Shown: in pieces, positions 19,631-31,459 of the stretch
Layout of the letters: every line of letters starts with the position of its first letter
How positions within the stretch are numbered: the first letter of the stretch is position 1
Source of the DNA: Leptoclinus maculatus
Taxonomy: Eukaryota; Chordata; Actinopteri; Perciformes; Stichaeidae
Direction: 5' to 3'
DNA length: 64,000 bases
Assembly (NCBI GenBank): GCA_032191485.1
Contig: JAVDOI010000019.1
Location: 367,501-431,500, forward strand
Position numbers and translations under genes: made by a program
The notes under the pieces: generated by a model
What the model was told of the DNA's origin: nothing
The model's input: the letters and a program-made list of their open reading frames with translations, nothing else
Databases searched by the model: none

Positions 19631-20579
19631 TTATGCCAAAACGGCTTCTTTATAAGGATTTAAATATATCTTAAATTTAGTTGTAGATATCTTGAAATAC
19701 AATTTCTATGAGTAACAACGGTATTGTGGATGTCTTTCATTACTATCCTGACTAGTGAGAATACAATTTTTTTGCTGGGGGAAATGCTATTATTGATATC
19801 TAAAATGTAATAAAACTGCTTGCCATACACTAGGGGGAGTAGTTATACTGACACTTTGGAAATGGTCACATGTTAAATTGGCAGCTGTATAATTTTGGCT
19901 CCATGCATTGAGATTGTGTCACGCATTTTAACAGCTGTGATAGCAGAAAGTGGTGCCTTAACACCTCATCTGTCAAAAAAAAAGAAGTTCATCAGAAAAT
20001 CTAATGGATTTTTGTGTAATTGACTTAAAGTGGATATAGTCATTATATATTTAAATAAATTGAATCTATGTCCATCTTGGTAACTTCTTGGTTGGCCATT
20101 ACAATAATAATAACAAAACAATCAACAACAACTTAATTTTGTATAGCACTTATCTAAACAAGGTTACAAAGTACTTATAATACATGAGAATAATATAGAA
20201 AAAGATAAGTGACTGTACAAAATAATGTTACAATGTTAAAAGACAAAGATGACAATTAAAGAAAGAGTACATAGATAGTCAAAACAGAACAAAAGATAAA
20301 CAAAACATTTAAAAAATCGTTTATGAATTATACACATGCTGCCTGTTTTGTTTTTGTATGTTGGACTCCTATACAACAGAACATGGTCTTATACAGTTGA
20401 TAGACACTGACTGCGGCCCCATTAAAGACTTGCTACACCCCTGGCAAAAACCTGTTAATACCAAGCAGAAGAAGGAATTCTTCCGCGGAGTCCTTAGGTG
20501 CAGCACTATAGACATAAAACAACAACAACAAATAGCACTATACTACATGATGACGTATGCCGTGCGCATTAATATGTAG
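19631..20579. other. Gene-free interval before DENND5B
   Basis: AT-rich sequence. A fish interspersed repeat is visible at about 20,115-20,240 (TTTTGTATAGCACTTATCTA, ACAAGGTTACAAAGTACTT). No supportable gene. Confidence 0.5.
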
Positions 20580-21056
20580 CCGCGGCTGCTTTGGTGAAAT
20601 ACGATTGAAGCGTGACCTGGACGTGACTGACGGTGACTTGGGAGAGCGGTGAAGAGGCAAATGATCACTTTCTGTCCCATCCTTATTAAAAAGAAACACG
20701 TTACATTTGGCCCTATGTTCCAGTTAACAGGCTGACGGGACTGAACGACGGACTAGATTTAAAAATCCCGCCCTGCCTAGCGACTCCTCCGAGCTCCACC
20801 GAGCCTGAGATTCACACAACGCTCTCCCGTCCAGCGCAGGCAGTAGTGTGTCTCGTCAAGCCCGGACACGAGCCCGTTGAAAGAGGACTAGCACCGCAAC
20901 AACATTAAAACAACGTTAGTATGCTACCAGTCTATCAGCTAGGAACCGACGCAGAATCGTAGCCGAGCATTGTATCCCCCCCCCCGCTGTTTTTTCCCCT
21001 GAAGATGTGTCGCTCGGAGAACTAGTAGCGGACAAGCGCTGCACACCGTAGCCGGG
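20580..21056 (+). promoter_or_regulatory. CpG-rich promoter / 5' untranslated region of dennd5b
   Basis: Base composition changes sharply from AT-rich to GC- and CpG-rich just before the DENND5B start codon (for example GTAGCCGCGGCTGC, CCCGCCCTGCCTAG, TGTCCGCCGCGGCG into exon 1). This is typical of a vertebrate CpG-island promoter. No TATA box placed convincingly before a start site was seen, and the transcription start cannot be fixed. Confidence 0.5.
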
Positions 21057-21165
21057 ATGAGTGGGAGCTCCGCGGTGTCCGCCGCGGCGCCCTGCCGCTT
21101 CGCCCACTACTTTGCTATCTGTGGAATAGACACAGAAACTGGACTGGAACCGGACGAATTAGCAG
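21057..21165 (+). CDS. dennd5b: DENND5B exon 1 (N-terminus)
   Basis: The exon encodes residues 1-36: MSGSSAVSAAAPCRFAHYF, then AICGIDTETGLEPDELA. It ends AGCAG|GTATGG with one base of the next codon. The RFAHYF..CGID motif and GLEPDEL end match the conserved start of DENND5 proteins. These are large multi-domain factors (uDENN/cDENN/dDENN, RUN and PLAT domains) that act on Rab GTPases in Golgi and endosomal trafficking. DENND5B rather than DENND5A is chosen from the exon-4 sequence. Only the first four coding exons fall in the window. The next exon lies 32 kb away (or 38 kb if the cassette is skipped). Confidence 0.9.
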
Positions 21166-22363
21166 GTATGGCCTCTCTATTCTATGACATATTGTTGGTA
21201 TTGAAGAAAAAAATAGAACCACAGCAGCCCTCCAACCCAACACATCTTCGAAGAATTGTTGAATAAAATAAATCCTCCACCGCTGTAAGTTAGCTAAAAC
21301 ATGCGTACAGCAGTGAGTGTAATGCTACATTATGATATGAACCACAAAACACCAAGGACAGTGACCTGCACTGCCAATAACGTTCAGCAGGATAAAGAGT
21401 TCCAGCAGTGCTAGGTGTAAGCACCCCAATGAACTGTGGTCATTAAAGGTAGATGAGCTCCTCGCGCGTTAACAGTGTTACTGTCTCAGTCTCTTTTCTA
21501 AACGTTATAATCTGATTTAAGCTTCCTGTGCTCAGCTGTGCTGCACTGAACCCGTCGAAGTGAAACTACCGTTCATAACTGGACTGTAGTTTTTACTCAC
21601 TGTGTTTTCCAAATAGAAGATATCATCTTTGGTCACGTGTGCGACATGCAGTCTCTTGTGAGCCATGTTCTACTTGTTTTAAAGGCTTTTTTTTAATCAA
21701 CCTTCAAAGCAAAATAAACCCTAGAAGTGAGAGCTTGTCACAGGAAGGTCTCCTCTGACCAGTTTAAATGTGTTGTTAAAGCAAAAGCCGAGTTGCATTT
21801 AAGTGTGGTGAGAGGAGGCGATGCTGCCTCCACAGCTGGATAAGAATGCTCTTATTAACAAAAAAGGGGGCAGTGTTTATTCAGGGCTTTGATTAATACT
21901 TTATATTTATTATAGGATTCCTGTTGTTGTGTTTAGTCATAGGGATCCCTCTTCCTCCTGCCAGTACAGCTGTGGGCTTGCAGCGTGTTTACGCTGTCAT
22001 ATATATTTATTTTCACTCATTTTACTCACTTATTGTCTTTACTTTTTGACATGCTTTACCTACAGTTCTAACAGCATAGAGTGCTGCCTGCTTTTGTTGC
22101 CGAGGTGTTTTATCACAGTCAGATTGGTAGCTTCTGTCTGTGCAACTGAGCCTCTGGACCAAAGTTCAGAATAGTAAACTGTGTATGTGTGTGTTTTCGA
22201 AAGTGAGCTGTGACTGACACATCAAGTGGACATTGTTCCAAAATGTACCAGTCAAGTGGCAAAATATGTTTTATTTCGGTGACACCACCAGATTTCTTAA
22301 GTGTTTTTGGTTTCTGTGTTTGAAACTTTATGTCTCTGGGTGTTCTGTTGGTTTGGAAGGATC
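21166..22363. other. DENND5B intron 1, proximal part
   Basis: Unique-looking sequence with no gene inside. A frame at 21,929-22,174 has no recognisable features. A (GT)n tract follows at 22,364-22,391. Confidence 0.4.
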
Positions 22364-22391
22364 GTGTGTGTGTGTGTGTGTGTGTGTGTGT
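22364..22391. repeat. (GT)n microsatellite
   Basis: Fourteen dinucleotide units in DENND5B intron 1. Confidence 0.95.
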
Positions 22392-22575
22392 AGCCCTCAG
22401 GCTGTACTGTAGCGAGTCTCTGAGGAGACACTGATAAGCCTCCACCATACTGAGTCCACATGCCCCGCTGTCTGCTCTGCTAACACCAATCATTGCAACT
22501 TGCTGAGCATCTGGTGTGTGCAGTTGAACTCAAGTTAAGTTAACAAGCTAATGGTCAGTGATGTGGTCAAATTAG

Positions 22576-22800
22576 GACTGCAACTAACGATTCTTTTCAA
22601 AAGGTGACCTCCTTCAAATGTCTTGTTTCGTCCAACCAACAGTCCAAAATATCCAAATATTGAGTTTACTATTGTAGAAGACAAAGAATACCACCAAATC
22701 CTCATATTTGAGAAGCAGAGACGAGAGAAAATCTCAAAACAGTTAAATTGATTTTTAATATAATTACTGCTTAGTTTTTATTTGTTTTTGTTGCAGCTCG
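22576..22800 (+). mobile_element. hAT-derived MITE
   Basis: The left end AGGACTGCAACTAACGATT resembles the terminus at 7,684, and the right end TTTTTGTTGCAGCTC is its degenerate inverse. The middle (CAACCAACAGTCCAAAATAT, AGACAAAGAATACC, AAATCCTCATATTTGAGAAGC) recurs at 43,647-43,740 and defines a non-coding MITE family seen several times in this window. No target duplication was found. Confidence 0.65.
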
Positions 22801-23224
22801 AGGTTAAACTTAGGGTTCAACATTAACTATGAATAGTTGTATTTATTTGCAGTTCTCAAATGACAACAAAGACCGACATTAATCGTCATGTTTAATCTCT
22901 ATTGAAGTAATTGAGTCTGGAGTTTTGCCCACATCCTCTAACACCACCCAACTGAACTTCTTTCCAGGATAATCAAAATGCTTTCTTGCGCTTCAGCTCA
23001 TAAACTTTGTCTCTACCCACCGCCATTTTCTCACAAGTGCCCGATTAGTACTGAGCATGTGCACCTCTCAATGGAGATGAGAAGGCAGCGACATGGCTCA
23101 CTCCTTAGTTTCTTCCATCATTAGGCTGAAAAAAAAATAACTAGTGAGTTGCTAGATTTACTATCCCGATGTGGTGTTTTACTTGCCCCGGGCAAGCAGG
23201 CAACCCTTATAGTTGAGCAGTGAA

Positions 23225-23405
23225 ACTATCCCCTTTATATTCAATTCAATTAAATTAAGTTTGTATAGCCCGAAATCACAAATTTGCCTCAGAGGGCTTT
23301 ACAATCTGTACACATGCAACATCCTCTGTCCCAGGACCCTCACATTGGAACAGGAAAAACTCCCCAAAAAACCTTTAACGGGGAGAAAAAATGAAGAAAC
23401 CTTAG
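23225..23405 (+). repeat. Interspersed repeat with TTCAATTCAATT start, copy 1
   Basis: TATAGCCCGAAATCACAAAT, AGAGGGCTTTACAATCTGTACA, GGACCCTCACATT and AACGGGGAGAAAAAATGAAGAAACC match 63,480-63,605 and a very common fish genomic repeat. It ends beside a transposon zinc-finger relic. Confidence 0.7.
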
Positions 23406-23414
23406 GGTGAGTGT

Positions 23415-23609
23415 AGAGTTTTTCGCAAAACATGGACTTCTAAGTATTTATTTACTGAAGTCAAAGGTAAAGCCGTGTGCTTAGTTTGTGGAGAACAGAT
23501 CTTAGTGTTTAAGGATTACAATTTGAATCTCCATTACGAGATGAAACACACGGAGAAATACAAACACTTGACTGATTCAGAGTGGCATGGACATCTGAGG
23601 CTTTGCTAA
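23415..23609 (+). pseudogene. Transposon-derived zinc-finger segment
   Basis: The open frame without ATG reads RKTWTSKYLFTEVKGKAVCL, then VCGEQILVFKDYNLNLHYEM and KHTEKYKHL before a TAA. A C-x2-C..H-x4-H finger following a W..YLF lead is characteristic of the N-terminus of GTF2IRD2-like hAT transposases. Nothing downstream resembles the rest of the protein. Confidence 0.75.
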
Positions 23610-23939
23610 GCTGCTAAAGCAACATGCTCCGAAGATGTTGGTTCCAACACATTAGATTTCTCGCACTGAACGGAAAAACAGAAAATGAGGTCATTGGACT
23701 ACAAACAATAGTGATGAAACTACTAATTTTGCAGAAACATGATCCCTGTCAGTGTTGTACTATTATATAGTGTATTTTTTGGATCATTATTCCTGCTGCA
23801 GATGTTTCAGGTGGAGCTCATTTCTCTTTTATACACTGTTGTTCAGTTTAGGTAGTTAGGAAGGGTTTAAAAATTATAATGTGCAAAGTAACTAGTAACT
23901 AAAGCTGCCAGACAAATGCAGTGGAGTAATAAGCATCAG

Positions 23940-24065
23940 TATCAGTAATCAGACTTCTTTTTGCAAAAGGAGTCGCTCCCTGATGGCCAGTAGAGAGAAT
24001 GCAAGTTGTAAGACACTTTCACATTGGCTTCACTTTTCAGACCTGGAGGTTGCCATCTGGTAAAA
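23940..24065 (+). repeat. Interspersed repeat fragment (family of 1,225-1,505)
   Basis: CAGACTTCTTTTTGCAAAAGG, CCTGATGGCCAGTAGAGAGAATGCAAG and TTGGCTTCACTTTTCAGACC resemble the 3' portion at 1,430-1,505 and extend it. Confidence 0.6.
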
Positions 24066-25400
24066 GCACCAATGATCAACTCTACAATATATCAATATTG
24101 ATACTGTGGTATTTGGTAAAAAATATTATGATGTTTCATTTTCTCCTAATCGCCCAGCCCTAATCGGGTTCAGAACAGAAAAAGAAAAAGCACATAAACA
24201 CAAGTTTAAATCTATGCAAGTGTAAAATCCACATAAACACCATACCGGCATTACATAAACAGACTTATTGCCAGTGTGTGTTGCACGTGAGGCACCAGGA
24301 AAACAACAGAGCAAACATTTTTCACACCAGCTGATCCATGTACATGTTAACAGAATGTTGAAGAACAATATGAATATGAGTGAAGTCGGCAGTTTTTCTC
24401 CGAAGTGAACATGAATCGAGCATCAATAGAGCATGAAATCCCCCCCCCCCCCCCCCTTCATTCATCCCCAAAGCTGCCCACCCCCATTTCTGTATCATCC
24501 AAGATCATTTACAATTCTGATGAGGCCTGTTGCTCTCCTCCCCCACGATGCCCCACGATATGGCCGACACTAATGCTGCCATGATTGATATCATCATGTT
24601 GCCTGTGGCGCTGCATAAACCTCCGGTCGTTTGTCAAGCACACAGCTACATCCCAGCATCCCCACTTATTCTGGGACCCCGAGTTTGAGGCAGCAATGAT
24701 CGCAGTGACCCACATTAAACAGCGTTCTATGCCTTTGCTTATTTCAGGCCATCATTTCCCCTCCTCCCTGCTCTTTGTGTGGCACCATGGCCTTGTTTCC
24801 CTCAGCCCATTGTTCTAGTCAGAGGGCCAGACTTCCTGTAGACCTGCCTCGGGCTTCTCCGTGGTGTGCGTTACCTCCCCTCTCTGTCTCTGCGTGCGTT
24901 TACTCTACAAGATTAAACCATATTTAACTCCTCTATTTCAACTCGTAATAGATGATTCTGAGGCTCTTTGGTGAAATGCTAATTAGCTGGTTTAATTCCT
25001 ATAGTAACTAGCCACTTTGTCAGTCCAGGCACCCCCCCTCACCATGCCATTGAGCCTCTGTGGTAAAAATACACCCTGGCTGGCATTCAGAACCTGAAAT
25101 AGTCGCCGCATTCTAACACCAGATGCATTTTAGGGTCAGCAGCATTGTGGAGTGGAAGGGCGAGAGGAGTGAAGAGCTAGTTTGGGGGAGATGTTTGGCA
25201 TGCCAGTTGTAGAAGGAGATATGCTGCCACAGTGGTAGGTGTGTACCACTTTGCCATCCTCTACCTCTCTTGCAAACCATTTTCCCAGACTTACTGATGA
25301 GCATGATGGTTGCAGTCCAACAGCAAACCTGTTTCTAAATCTTTCCAGTTTTTTTTTAAATGTTTCTGTTCCACTTTAATGGAGGTCTGAGTAAAGAGAT
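24066..25400. other. Intron 1 interval without genes
   Basis: No gene is supported. A 17-bp C tract lies at 24,440-24,456. Moderately GC-rich sequence around 24,560-25,310 looks unique and could hold conserved non-coding elements, but this cannot be judged without an alignment. Confidence 0.4.
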
Positions 25401-25407
25401 ATTACTG

Positions 25408-25580
25408 TTGTTAGGACTTCAACATTGATGAAGCAACTAACAAATGGTTTTATTATTGATTAATATGTCAATTTTTTCGATACAAAGGCTACAACATTTC
25501 TGAACATTTTGAGAAATGGGTGTCACAATTTCCCACAGTCCAAGGTCACCATTTCACATGCCTTGTCAGGCCAAAGATGT
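25408..25580 (+). repeat. Degenerate hAT-MITE fragment
   Basis: GTTAGGACTTCAACATTGATG, then TTATTGATTAATATGTCAATTTTTTCG and TCACAATTTCCCACAGTCCAAGG resemble the common MITE seen at 22,576, 42,130 and 56,880. Confidence 0.5.
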
Positions 25581-25929
25581 TTCATCGACTCTACAATACT
25601 TTGCTACTAAGTTGATGCCAAAATTCTGAAATGGGACTGTACTTGTCTTTCTACACGGGGCAGAGCTTCCGACTAACGGCGCCCCAGGGAACATTGAAAA
25701 TGTAATTATCGTCTAGCAAGCTTGACCAAGTGCTAATGCGTTAAAATCTGAGACGATGCAGTTAAGTTACCATCAATGCGTCCAAGGCAAGCACCCAATT
25801 TTTCCCCCTGATAATGCTACATTGTGAACAACAAATCGGCAGGAGAGCTAGTTAACGTTAGCTATTAGCAGCCGGTGGGAAACACAGTCCTGCTCGGCTA
25901 AATAATGGAGCTAACAGCTAACGTTAACG

Positions 25930-26060
25930 GAGGTTGCATTGAGTAACTCTACAATGCGTTCAAAGCAAGCTCTATTCAGTAAAAAAGTATATTTGGCAAA
26001 GGTAAATTCTAACTTTATCATGATGCATTCAAATGTAATTTTGTAAAAAAAAAAATTAGG
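25930..26060 (+). repeat. Fragment of the 5,953-6,857 hAT family
   Basis: AAGCTCTATTCAGTAAAAAAG and GGTAAATTCTAACTTTATCATGATGCATTCAAATGTAATTTTGTAAA line up with about 6,215-6,300 and, in inverse, about 1,140-1,200. Confidence 0.6.
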
Positions 26061-26429
26061 ACATTAGAGAAGCTGTTTAACTTCCTAGCACTAGCTCTAG
26101 GTCAGGGGTGGCCAACCAGTCAGAGACTAAGAGCCACATTTTTTGCTGTGTTACCGCAAAGAGCCACATCATACACATGGGCACACATGAACATCACCCC
26201 ATCCCTTCCTCACACACACACACACACACACAGACCTCTGCTCAGCCAGATTTATTGTAAATGTCACACACCAACATGATAATGACAGAAATTGACTCCT
26301 ACAGTACTAAGACCACAGGCCAGTCATTTTCAACAATGAACATTGTGTGCACTGTCTCACACACACAAACTCTCAGTTCAACCAAGTCCACAAACAAAAA
26401 TATAATAATTTACAATAGAATTTTTCTTT

Positions 26430-26577
26430 TACTATGCATGTTGCTTAGTGGGACTTCCTTGCCTTGAACAATCTTCTTCAAATCTGGCTTGTATTCCGTT
26501 GTTGCCACTCGAAGCAATTCTTTCACATGGGTGTCAGTCAGAACAGATCGATGCTTTGATTTCACGTGTTTCAGGGT
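26430..26577 (-). pseudogene. hAT transposase C-terminal relic
   Basis: The minus-strand frame reads STLKHVKSKHRSVLTDTHVK, then ELLRVATTEYKPDLKKIVQG. This matches the end of the hAT dimerisation region of GTF2IRD2/ZBED-like fish transposases. Upstream coding is replaced by the repeat beginning CAGGGGCGGACTGGCCATCG at 26,582. Confidence 0.85.
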
Positions 26578-26581
26578 AGAA

Positions 26582-26720
26582 CAGGGGCGGACTGGCCATC
26601 GGGGATACCGGGAAAATCCCCGGTAGGCCGACGGGGTTGGGATGGTCCAATACCGGCCCACCTCCATCACCAACAGGCCCTCCCTCTGACATCGCCGGCC
26701 ACGACTATATTCTATGCTTC
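26582..26720 (+). repeat. Nested repeat end inside the hAT element
   Basis: CAGGGGCGGACTGGCCATCG followed by GGGATACCGGGAAAATCCCC is the terminus of a separate, common fish DNA repeat. I could not find its other end, so it may be a fragment. Confidence 0.6.
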
Positions 26721-27039
26721 ACAGAACACGTTAAATTTACTCCAATACCTAAATACCCAAAGTCAATAATCACTGACTGATATTTATACTACTCCTCACA
26801 ATCTGTATTCACACTCATGGTTTCCAACTTCTTTACTCATCTAATCTCTTCCGTCAGTCTAACTTTGTTTTAGGTGTTATTAAATGTCAATCCAAAACAC
26901 CAGCAGAGTTGTTGTCTCAAACATACTTTTAAGGCCACCCACCGTCATTTACAATCTCCAGCAGCTGATCTTCCTCTTCCTCTGTCGTCACATATTATGC
27001 AGAGCGGGTTTGGCGCGTCAGAATTACTCCTGATATTTA

Positions 27040-27165
27040 ATTAGACTCCTGATATTGTCTGTTAAATGAAGCTTTCTTTTTCTTGGAAGTTGTAGGCTCT
27101 TCTTCTGTCTCCTTAGTGGGCTTTTCCCCTTTGCAAAGAAGCTCTCCAAAAGTTTTTTACTCATT
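27040..27165 (-). pseudogene. hAT transposase N-terminal relic
   Basis: Starting from ATGAGTAAAAAA on the minus strand, one frame reads MSKKLLESFFAKGKSPL. A second frame continues with KKKKASFNRQYQES, the usual start of this transposase family. A frameshift therefore separates them. Confidence 0.65.
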
Positions 27166-27875
27166 TTCGCTAACTTGTGGGCTTAATTAACATATCACGT
27201 GACCGAGACAAGCGTCTTGACATGTGTCAAGAGCCACAGGCGGATGAAATTGGGAGAGAATCCGGTAATTTTTCAAAATAAAACATCTATCAGGAGGTTG
27301 GGTACCACTGCTCTAGCCTACTCAACACGTGCGAAAAAAAACACACCGACCAATGCGTTGTAAATCACGTCACGTGATGCAGTTTAGCCAATCAAATAAG
27401 GGTATTCTGATTTCACCAGTGCGATGTACCCACACCGTGACACAGGGGGGAGAGACAAGGAAAGACATCACAGAGCAGAGCTCTTGTAATTTCAGATGTG
27501 AAAGTTAAATATCTTTATGATGTCTTCAAAGAATCAAATTGCTATAAAGACCACAGTCCTTAACCTATACAATAAAAACACTGTGATACAAATGTCTGCT
27601 CCATGTATTAACGCGCGATAAACTAAGCATTAATGCGAGTGAAAAAATACCGAGTGGGCCGGTCTGACACAGTAACTCCCGGGCCACTTTTTTCCCCCCA
27701 GTCCTCCCCTTGCGCGTTTGACGAAAATACCGTATTGAACTCAAGCGAAGCGAACACGCACATTAAAAAAAAAAACACAAACACAAACTTCGATATGAAC
27801 GTAAGAGCCGCATGAAACTAGGCAAAGAGCCGCATGCGGCTCGGGAGCCGCGGGTTGGCCAGGCCTGCTCTAGGT

Positions 27876-30800
27876 GTTTATTGAATTGGGTAGTTCTAAA
27901 TCACTGTATTACTGCTTTTAAAAGGATAAACTACTGTAGATTTATCTCTCTCTTAAAGAAGAATAGAGAACAAGAACAATCCCATTGAAATCTCCAGCAG
28001 TGATGCTGATAGAGCGGGCAGAACCTTCATGCTGGTTTGCATGTATCGTTACTGATATGCATGAACACACACAGATGTACCGATGAGGTGATTCTCGCTT
28101 TCAGTTTTCAGAGGATCTGGTCTGTCAGGTGTTCAGCCCCGCCATCACTTGTTGCCACTGTTGCCTGACACTTTTTTTTTTGCTCCAGCAGCACCAGACC
28201 TTCTCCTCCTCCTACACCGTGTGCTCCTTTTGTTCTCCTTTCATGTCCTCCTCTGTGTCTCCATGATTAACACCTCATCACACTTCACACCCGAGTGTCA
28301 CCCACCGCTCTCCGGCAGCAGCCCTACTGTGGTCTGTTAGACGGGCTCCTTTCATGAGTTAATATCACCTCAGGGAGAAACGACTGGGCTGGTTTAAGCA
28401 CAGGGATTTCCTCTCCACCTACAAGTTTCAACATGTCTATTTCAAGGTGAATGAAGAGCTAGAAACTTTACTGATCGGCCTTTTAATTATATAGTCAATG
28501 TCCATGTTCTACCATGAGCAGCAGAGAACAACATGAACTGTCATGTAATGAACAAGTTGCTGTATTGAGGACTTTGCTAAACATGACTGCACCTGATCTC
28601 ACGAGATGAATGTGATAAACCCTAAAACACACCTGTGTAGACCTCGCCAGCCAGTATAATGTAAACAGTCTGGGACGTTTGATCATCATCTGGGAAATCT
28701 ACAGCTACAGTGGGCCAGTCTCATTCATTTTGTACAAAGAGCTCCCTTGCTGCCATTGGGAGCTATGAAGCCGGTCGCTGCAGCTTTAAATAGGAACGGA
28801 GCACAGAGGTGTGCCGGCCGAGGCTGAGGTGGGAGTGTCCTCACAAAGGGATTTGAGCAGCTAAAGCTCCACTCTGGACTGGACCATCTGTCCACACAGA
28901 GGCCGGCCTGGGAGCCAGTCAGCACAAAGGCTGCACGCCGACACTGCCCAGTGACGTATGCTAATGATGACGGGGCTAAACAACGCAGACGCACGTCTCT
29001 GTGGACTTATGCCAACACGGGGTGGTGGGCAAATAATAGTTTGATAGCTCCATAAAACAAAGAGCAAGCCTCTGTCTATTGTAAATGAGGAATCTCCTGT
29101 TGATCTCATGCTTTAGAATGACAACATGATGACAATATTGTCACTTTATCTAATTTTGTGTTGTTTTTCGAGATGATGAATCTATTTTGGCCATGCTTGC
29201 TTTTGCTACGGATTCTCTCGGTTTCTCTTTGACTCTTCCTTATCTCTCACGGCTCATCAGTTTGTTCCTCCTCTCGTCAGCCTCTAGTGATTACATCAAT
29301 CTCTCTGCGTTTTGTCCCCAGCTCATGTCCTCGTGTTCTGTTAGCCTGGCCGGGCTGCTGTTAAGCCTGTTAGAGTAATCCATTCAGACAGCTCCTCCAG
29401 GCTATACTGAATGCATCGCTGTAATGTAACACACAGCCAGGCCTCACCACACACACACACACACACACACACATACAGATTCATGGTCATAACAGTGACT
29501 CCACTCCTCCTGCATTGTTTGACCAGAGGCATCCTCCTGTCTGTCTTTATAAAGAGACTCACTGTAGGTCAGCTTTAATGGCTCTTGATGTTTTGGCTTC
29601 ACTGGACAAATAATGATTTTGTGACCAATTTCAGGATAAAGTGGAGTTCAGTTTTTTTTTGTCTGTGTACCATTAGCTCTGGGCTTGACCAGTAGTCTTG
29701 CAGAAACAATGGAGGAAAACTGTTAGTTAGAACGGTAAAAGAAAAATGCAGCAACCCAGAAGCAGTGAACGTGGGCAGTCACAGCATTTGCTCCATGCAT
29801 CCTAAATGTCTGTGGTAGCTTTTACTCCAGTAAACTCAGCCACAGGATAGAAGCAGTTTCCACCAGTCTGTAGTTTCTAGGTAGGAGCTTACTTGTTGTG
29901 GGAACGCTGGACTAACTTAGATTTTTAGACTTTTGTTGCCTCAAGTGCATTTTGTAGGTTTAAGTTGAAGAGCCCTAAACCTGCCCATCATCTGCCAAAA
30001 ATGTTGATTGTCAGGGATGTGTGGTCTCATCCTACAGAAGGAGAGGTTGACATGTGCTGCTAGTCAAAGTTCATAATGATGGATGGCCTCCTCTGGGAGT
30101 TAGCGGGACCTGACGACCTCTGAGGATGCTGCTAGCCGTTGCTGACTGGTCGCTTCCCTTTCCCACCGCCTCTCCGTCTCCAACGGCAAAGTGAGCAGTT
30201 GATCTTTGGAGGCGAGAGGAGCCATTTCACAGCCCCTCCCTCAGAGCGACCTCTGACCCTGAGCTCCATATGTTCTGTCTCTAAGAGACAAAAGAACCTA
30301 GGGGCAGTTTGGGGCTGATTGTTTTGGCTTATTAGAGGGACCCACAAGTTGGTTGGAGCTGGACTTGACCATGGACACTTAACTTAACTCTTATTTGGTC
30401 TGTTTTTGTGTAACTCTTTTGCATGAAGAAAAGGTGTTTGGTCTTCTTTAGTGCACATATTGAAAACCAGTGACAGTTGGGTTTTCTTGAAATTAATTAG
30501 TCCATACAACATGTCATCTGTGCATGGTTAAAGGCCAAGATTGTTTAAAGCTGTTCTGAACAGACACTCTTGGAGGCGGGATATCATATTGATGTCGGTT
30601 GCCCATGTGTACATTGACGACTCTGCAGACTGTACACACTATAACACACTATAAGTTTGCCGACAGCACATGCGCTAGAAAAGCAAAATGGATACCTTGC
30701 GACGAAACATCTCCCCCTGTTCTTGCATCCTTGTGCATTTTGAAGGTCTATCGGTTGTAAAAGGTCATCAATCCAGTCCTGAAAACCAAGCCTCTTGTTT

Positions 30801-31138
30801 CCCCGTGGTGCTATCTGTGAATGTCACATCATGTCCTCCAGACTCAAGGGTTCCTTGTAGCTTTTATTTTTCATGGTTTCTCATCTAAAACAGTGCAATA
30901 AGCTCAGAAATGTGTATACCTTAACTGTAGCTGTATAGGCTACATCGGGGGAAAATAAATCTACATTTAAATTGTCACAATATTACAATGAAGAAGCAAA
31001 GTTAGTAATGTACATTAATGGGACATAAACTCATACAGAAGGAGATAGAGAAGAGGAGAGAGGAGCTCAGTGTATCCTAGGAAGTCCCCCGGCAGTCTAA
31101 TCCTATAGCAGCATATCTAGGGGCTGGTCCAACGCAAA
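27876..31138. other. Intron 1 interval without genes
   Basis: No coding feature is supported. An (AC)n tract lies at 29,449-29,473. The sequence appears mostly unique. Several short frames show no motif. Confidence 0.4.
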
Positions 31139-31459
31139 CCTGAGCCAGCCCTAACTATCAACCTGAGCCAGCCCTAACTATCAACCTGAGCCAGCCCTAA
31201 CTATAAACCTGAGCCAGCCCTAACTATAAACCTGAGCCAGCCCTAACTATAAACCTGAGCCAGCCCTAACTATAAACCTGAGCCAGCCCTAACTATAAAC
31301 CTGAGCCAGCCCTAACTATCAACCTGAGCCAGCCCTAACTATAAACCTGAGCCAGCCCTAACTATCAACCTGAGCCAGCCCTAACTATCAACCTGAGCCA
31401 GCCCTAACTATAAACCTGAGCCAGCCCTAACTATAAACCTGAGCCAGCCCTAACTATAA
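31139..31459 (+). repeat. Minisatellite: 14 copies of a 23-bp unit
   Basis: Fourteen nearly identical head-to-tail copies of CCTGAGCCAGCCCTAACTAT plus AAA or CAA. Copies differ almost only at one A/C position (order C C A A A A A C A C C A A, and a diverged last unit). Every unit contains CCCTAAC, which resembles vertebrate telomeric hexamers by chance or origin. It lies in DENND5B intron 1. Confidence 0.95.

Larger units (their letters stand above)
26095..27875 (-). mobile_element. hAT transposon (1,765 bp) keeping only transposase ends
   Basis: The element spans 26,103-27,867, between inverted ends CAGGGGTGGCCAACC and GGTTGGCCAGGCCTG, with CTCTAGGT perfectly duplicated on both sides (26,095-26,102 and 27,868-27,875). 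On the minus strand it retains a transposase N-terminal relic (about 27,165-27,040) and a C-terminal relic (26,577-26,430). The catalytic middle is missing. Another repeat (from 26,582) is inserted or fused beside the C-terminal relic. AC microsatellite at 26,214-26,232. Confidence 0.9.

Noticed and set aside
24540..25320. Possible conserved enhancer in intron 1
   Set aside because: Only base composition suggests it. Conservation cannot be judged from one sequence.
31139..31459. CCCTAAC-bearing repeat as an interstitial telomere
   Set aside because: The period is 23 bp, not 6, and the telomere-like word occurs only once per unit. It is a minisatellite.
31139..31459. CRISPR-like array
   Set aside because: Units are directly adjacent without unique spacers, and the genome is eukaryotic.
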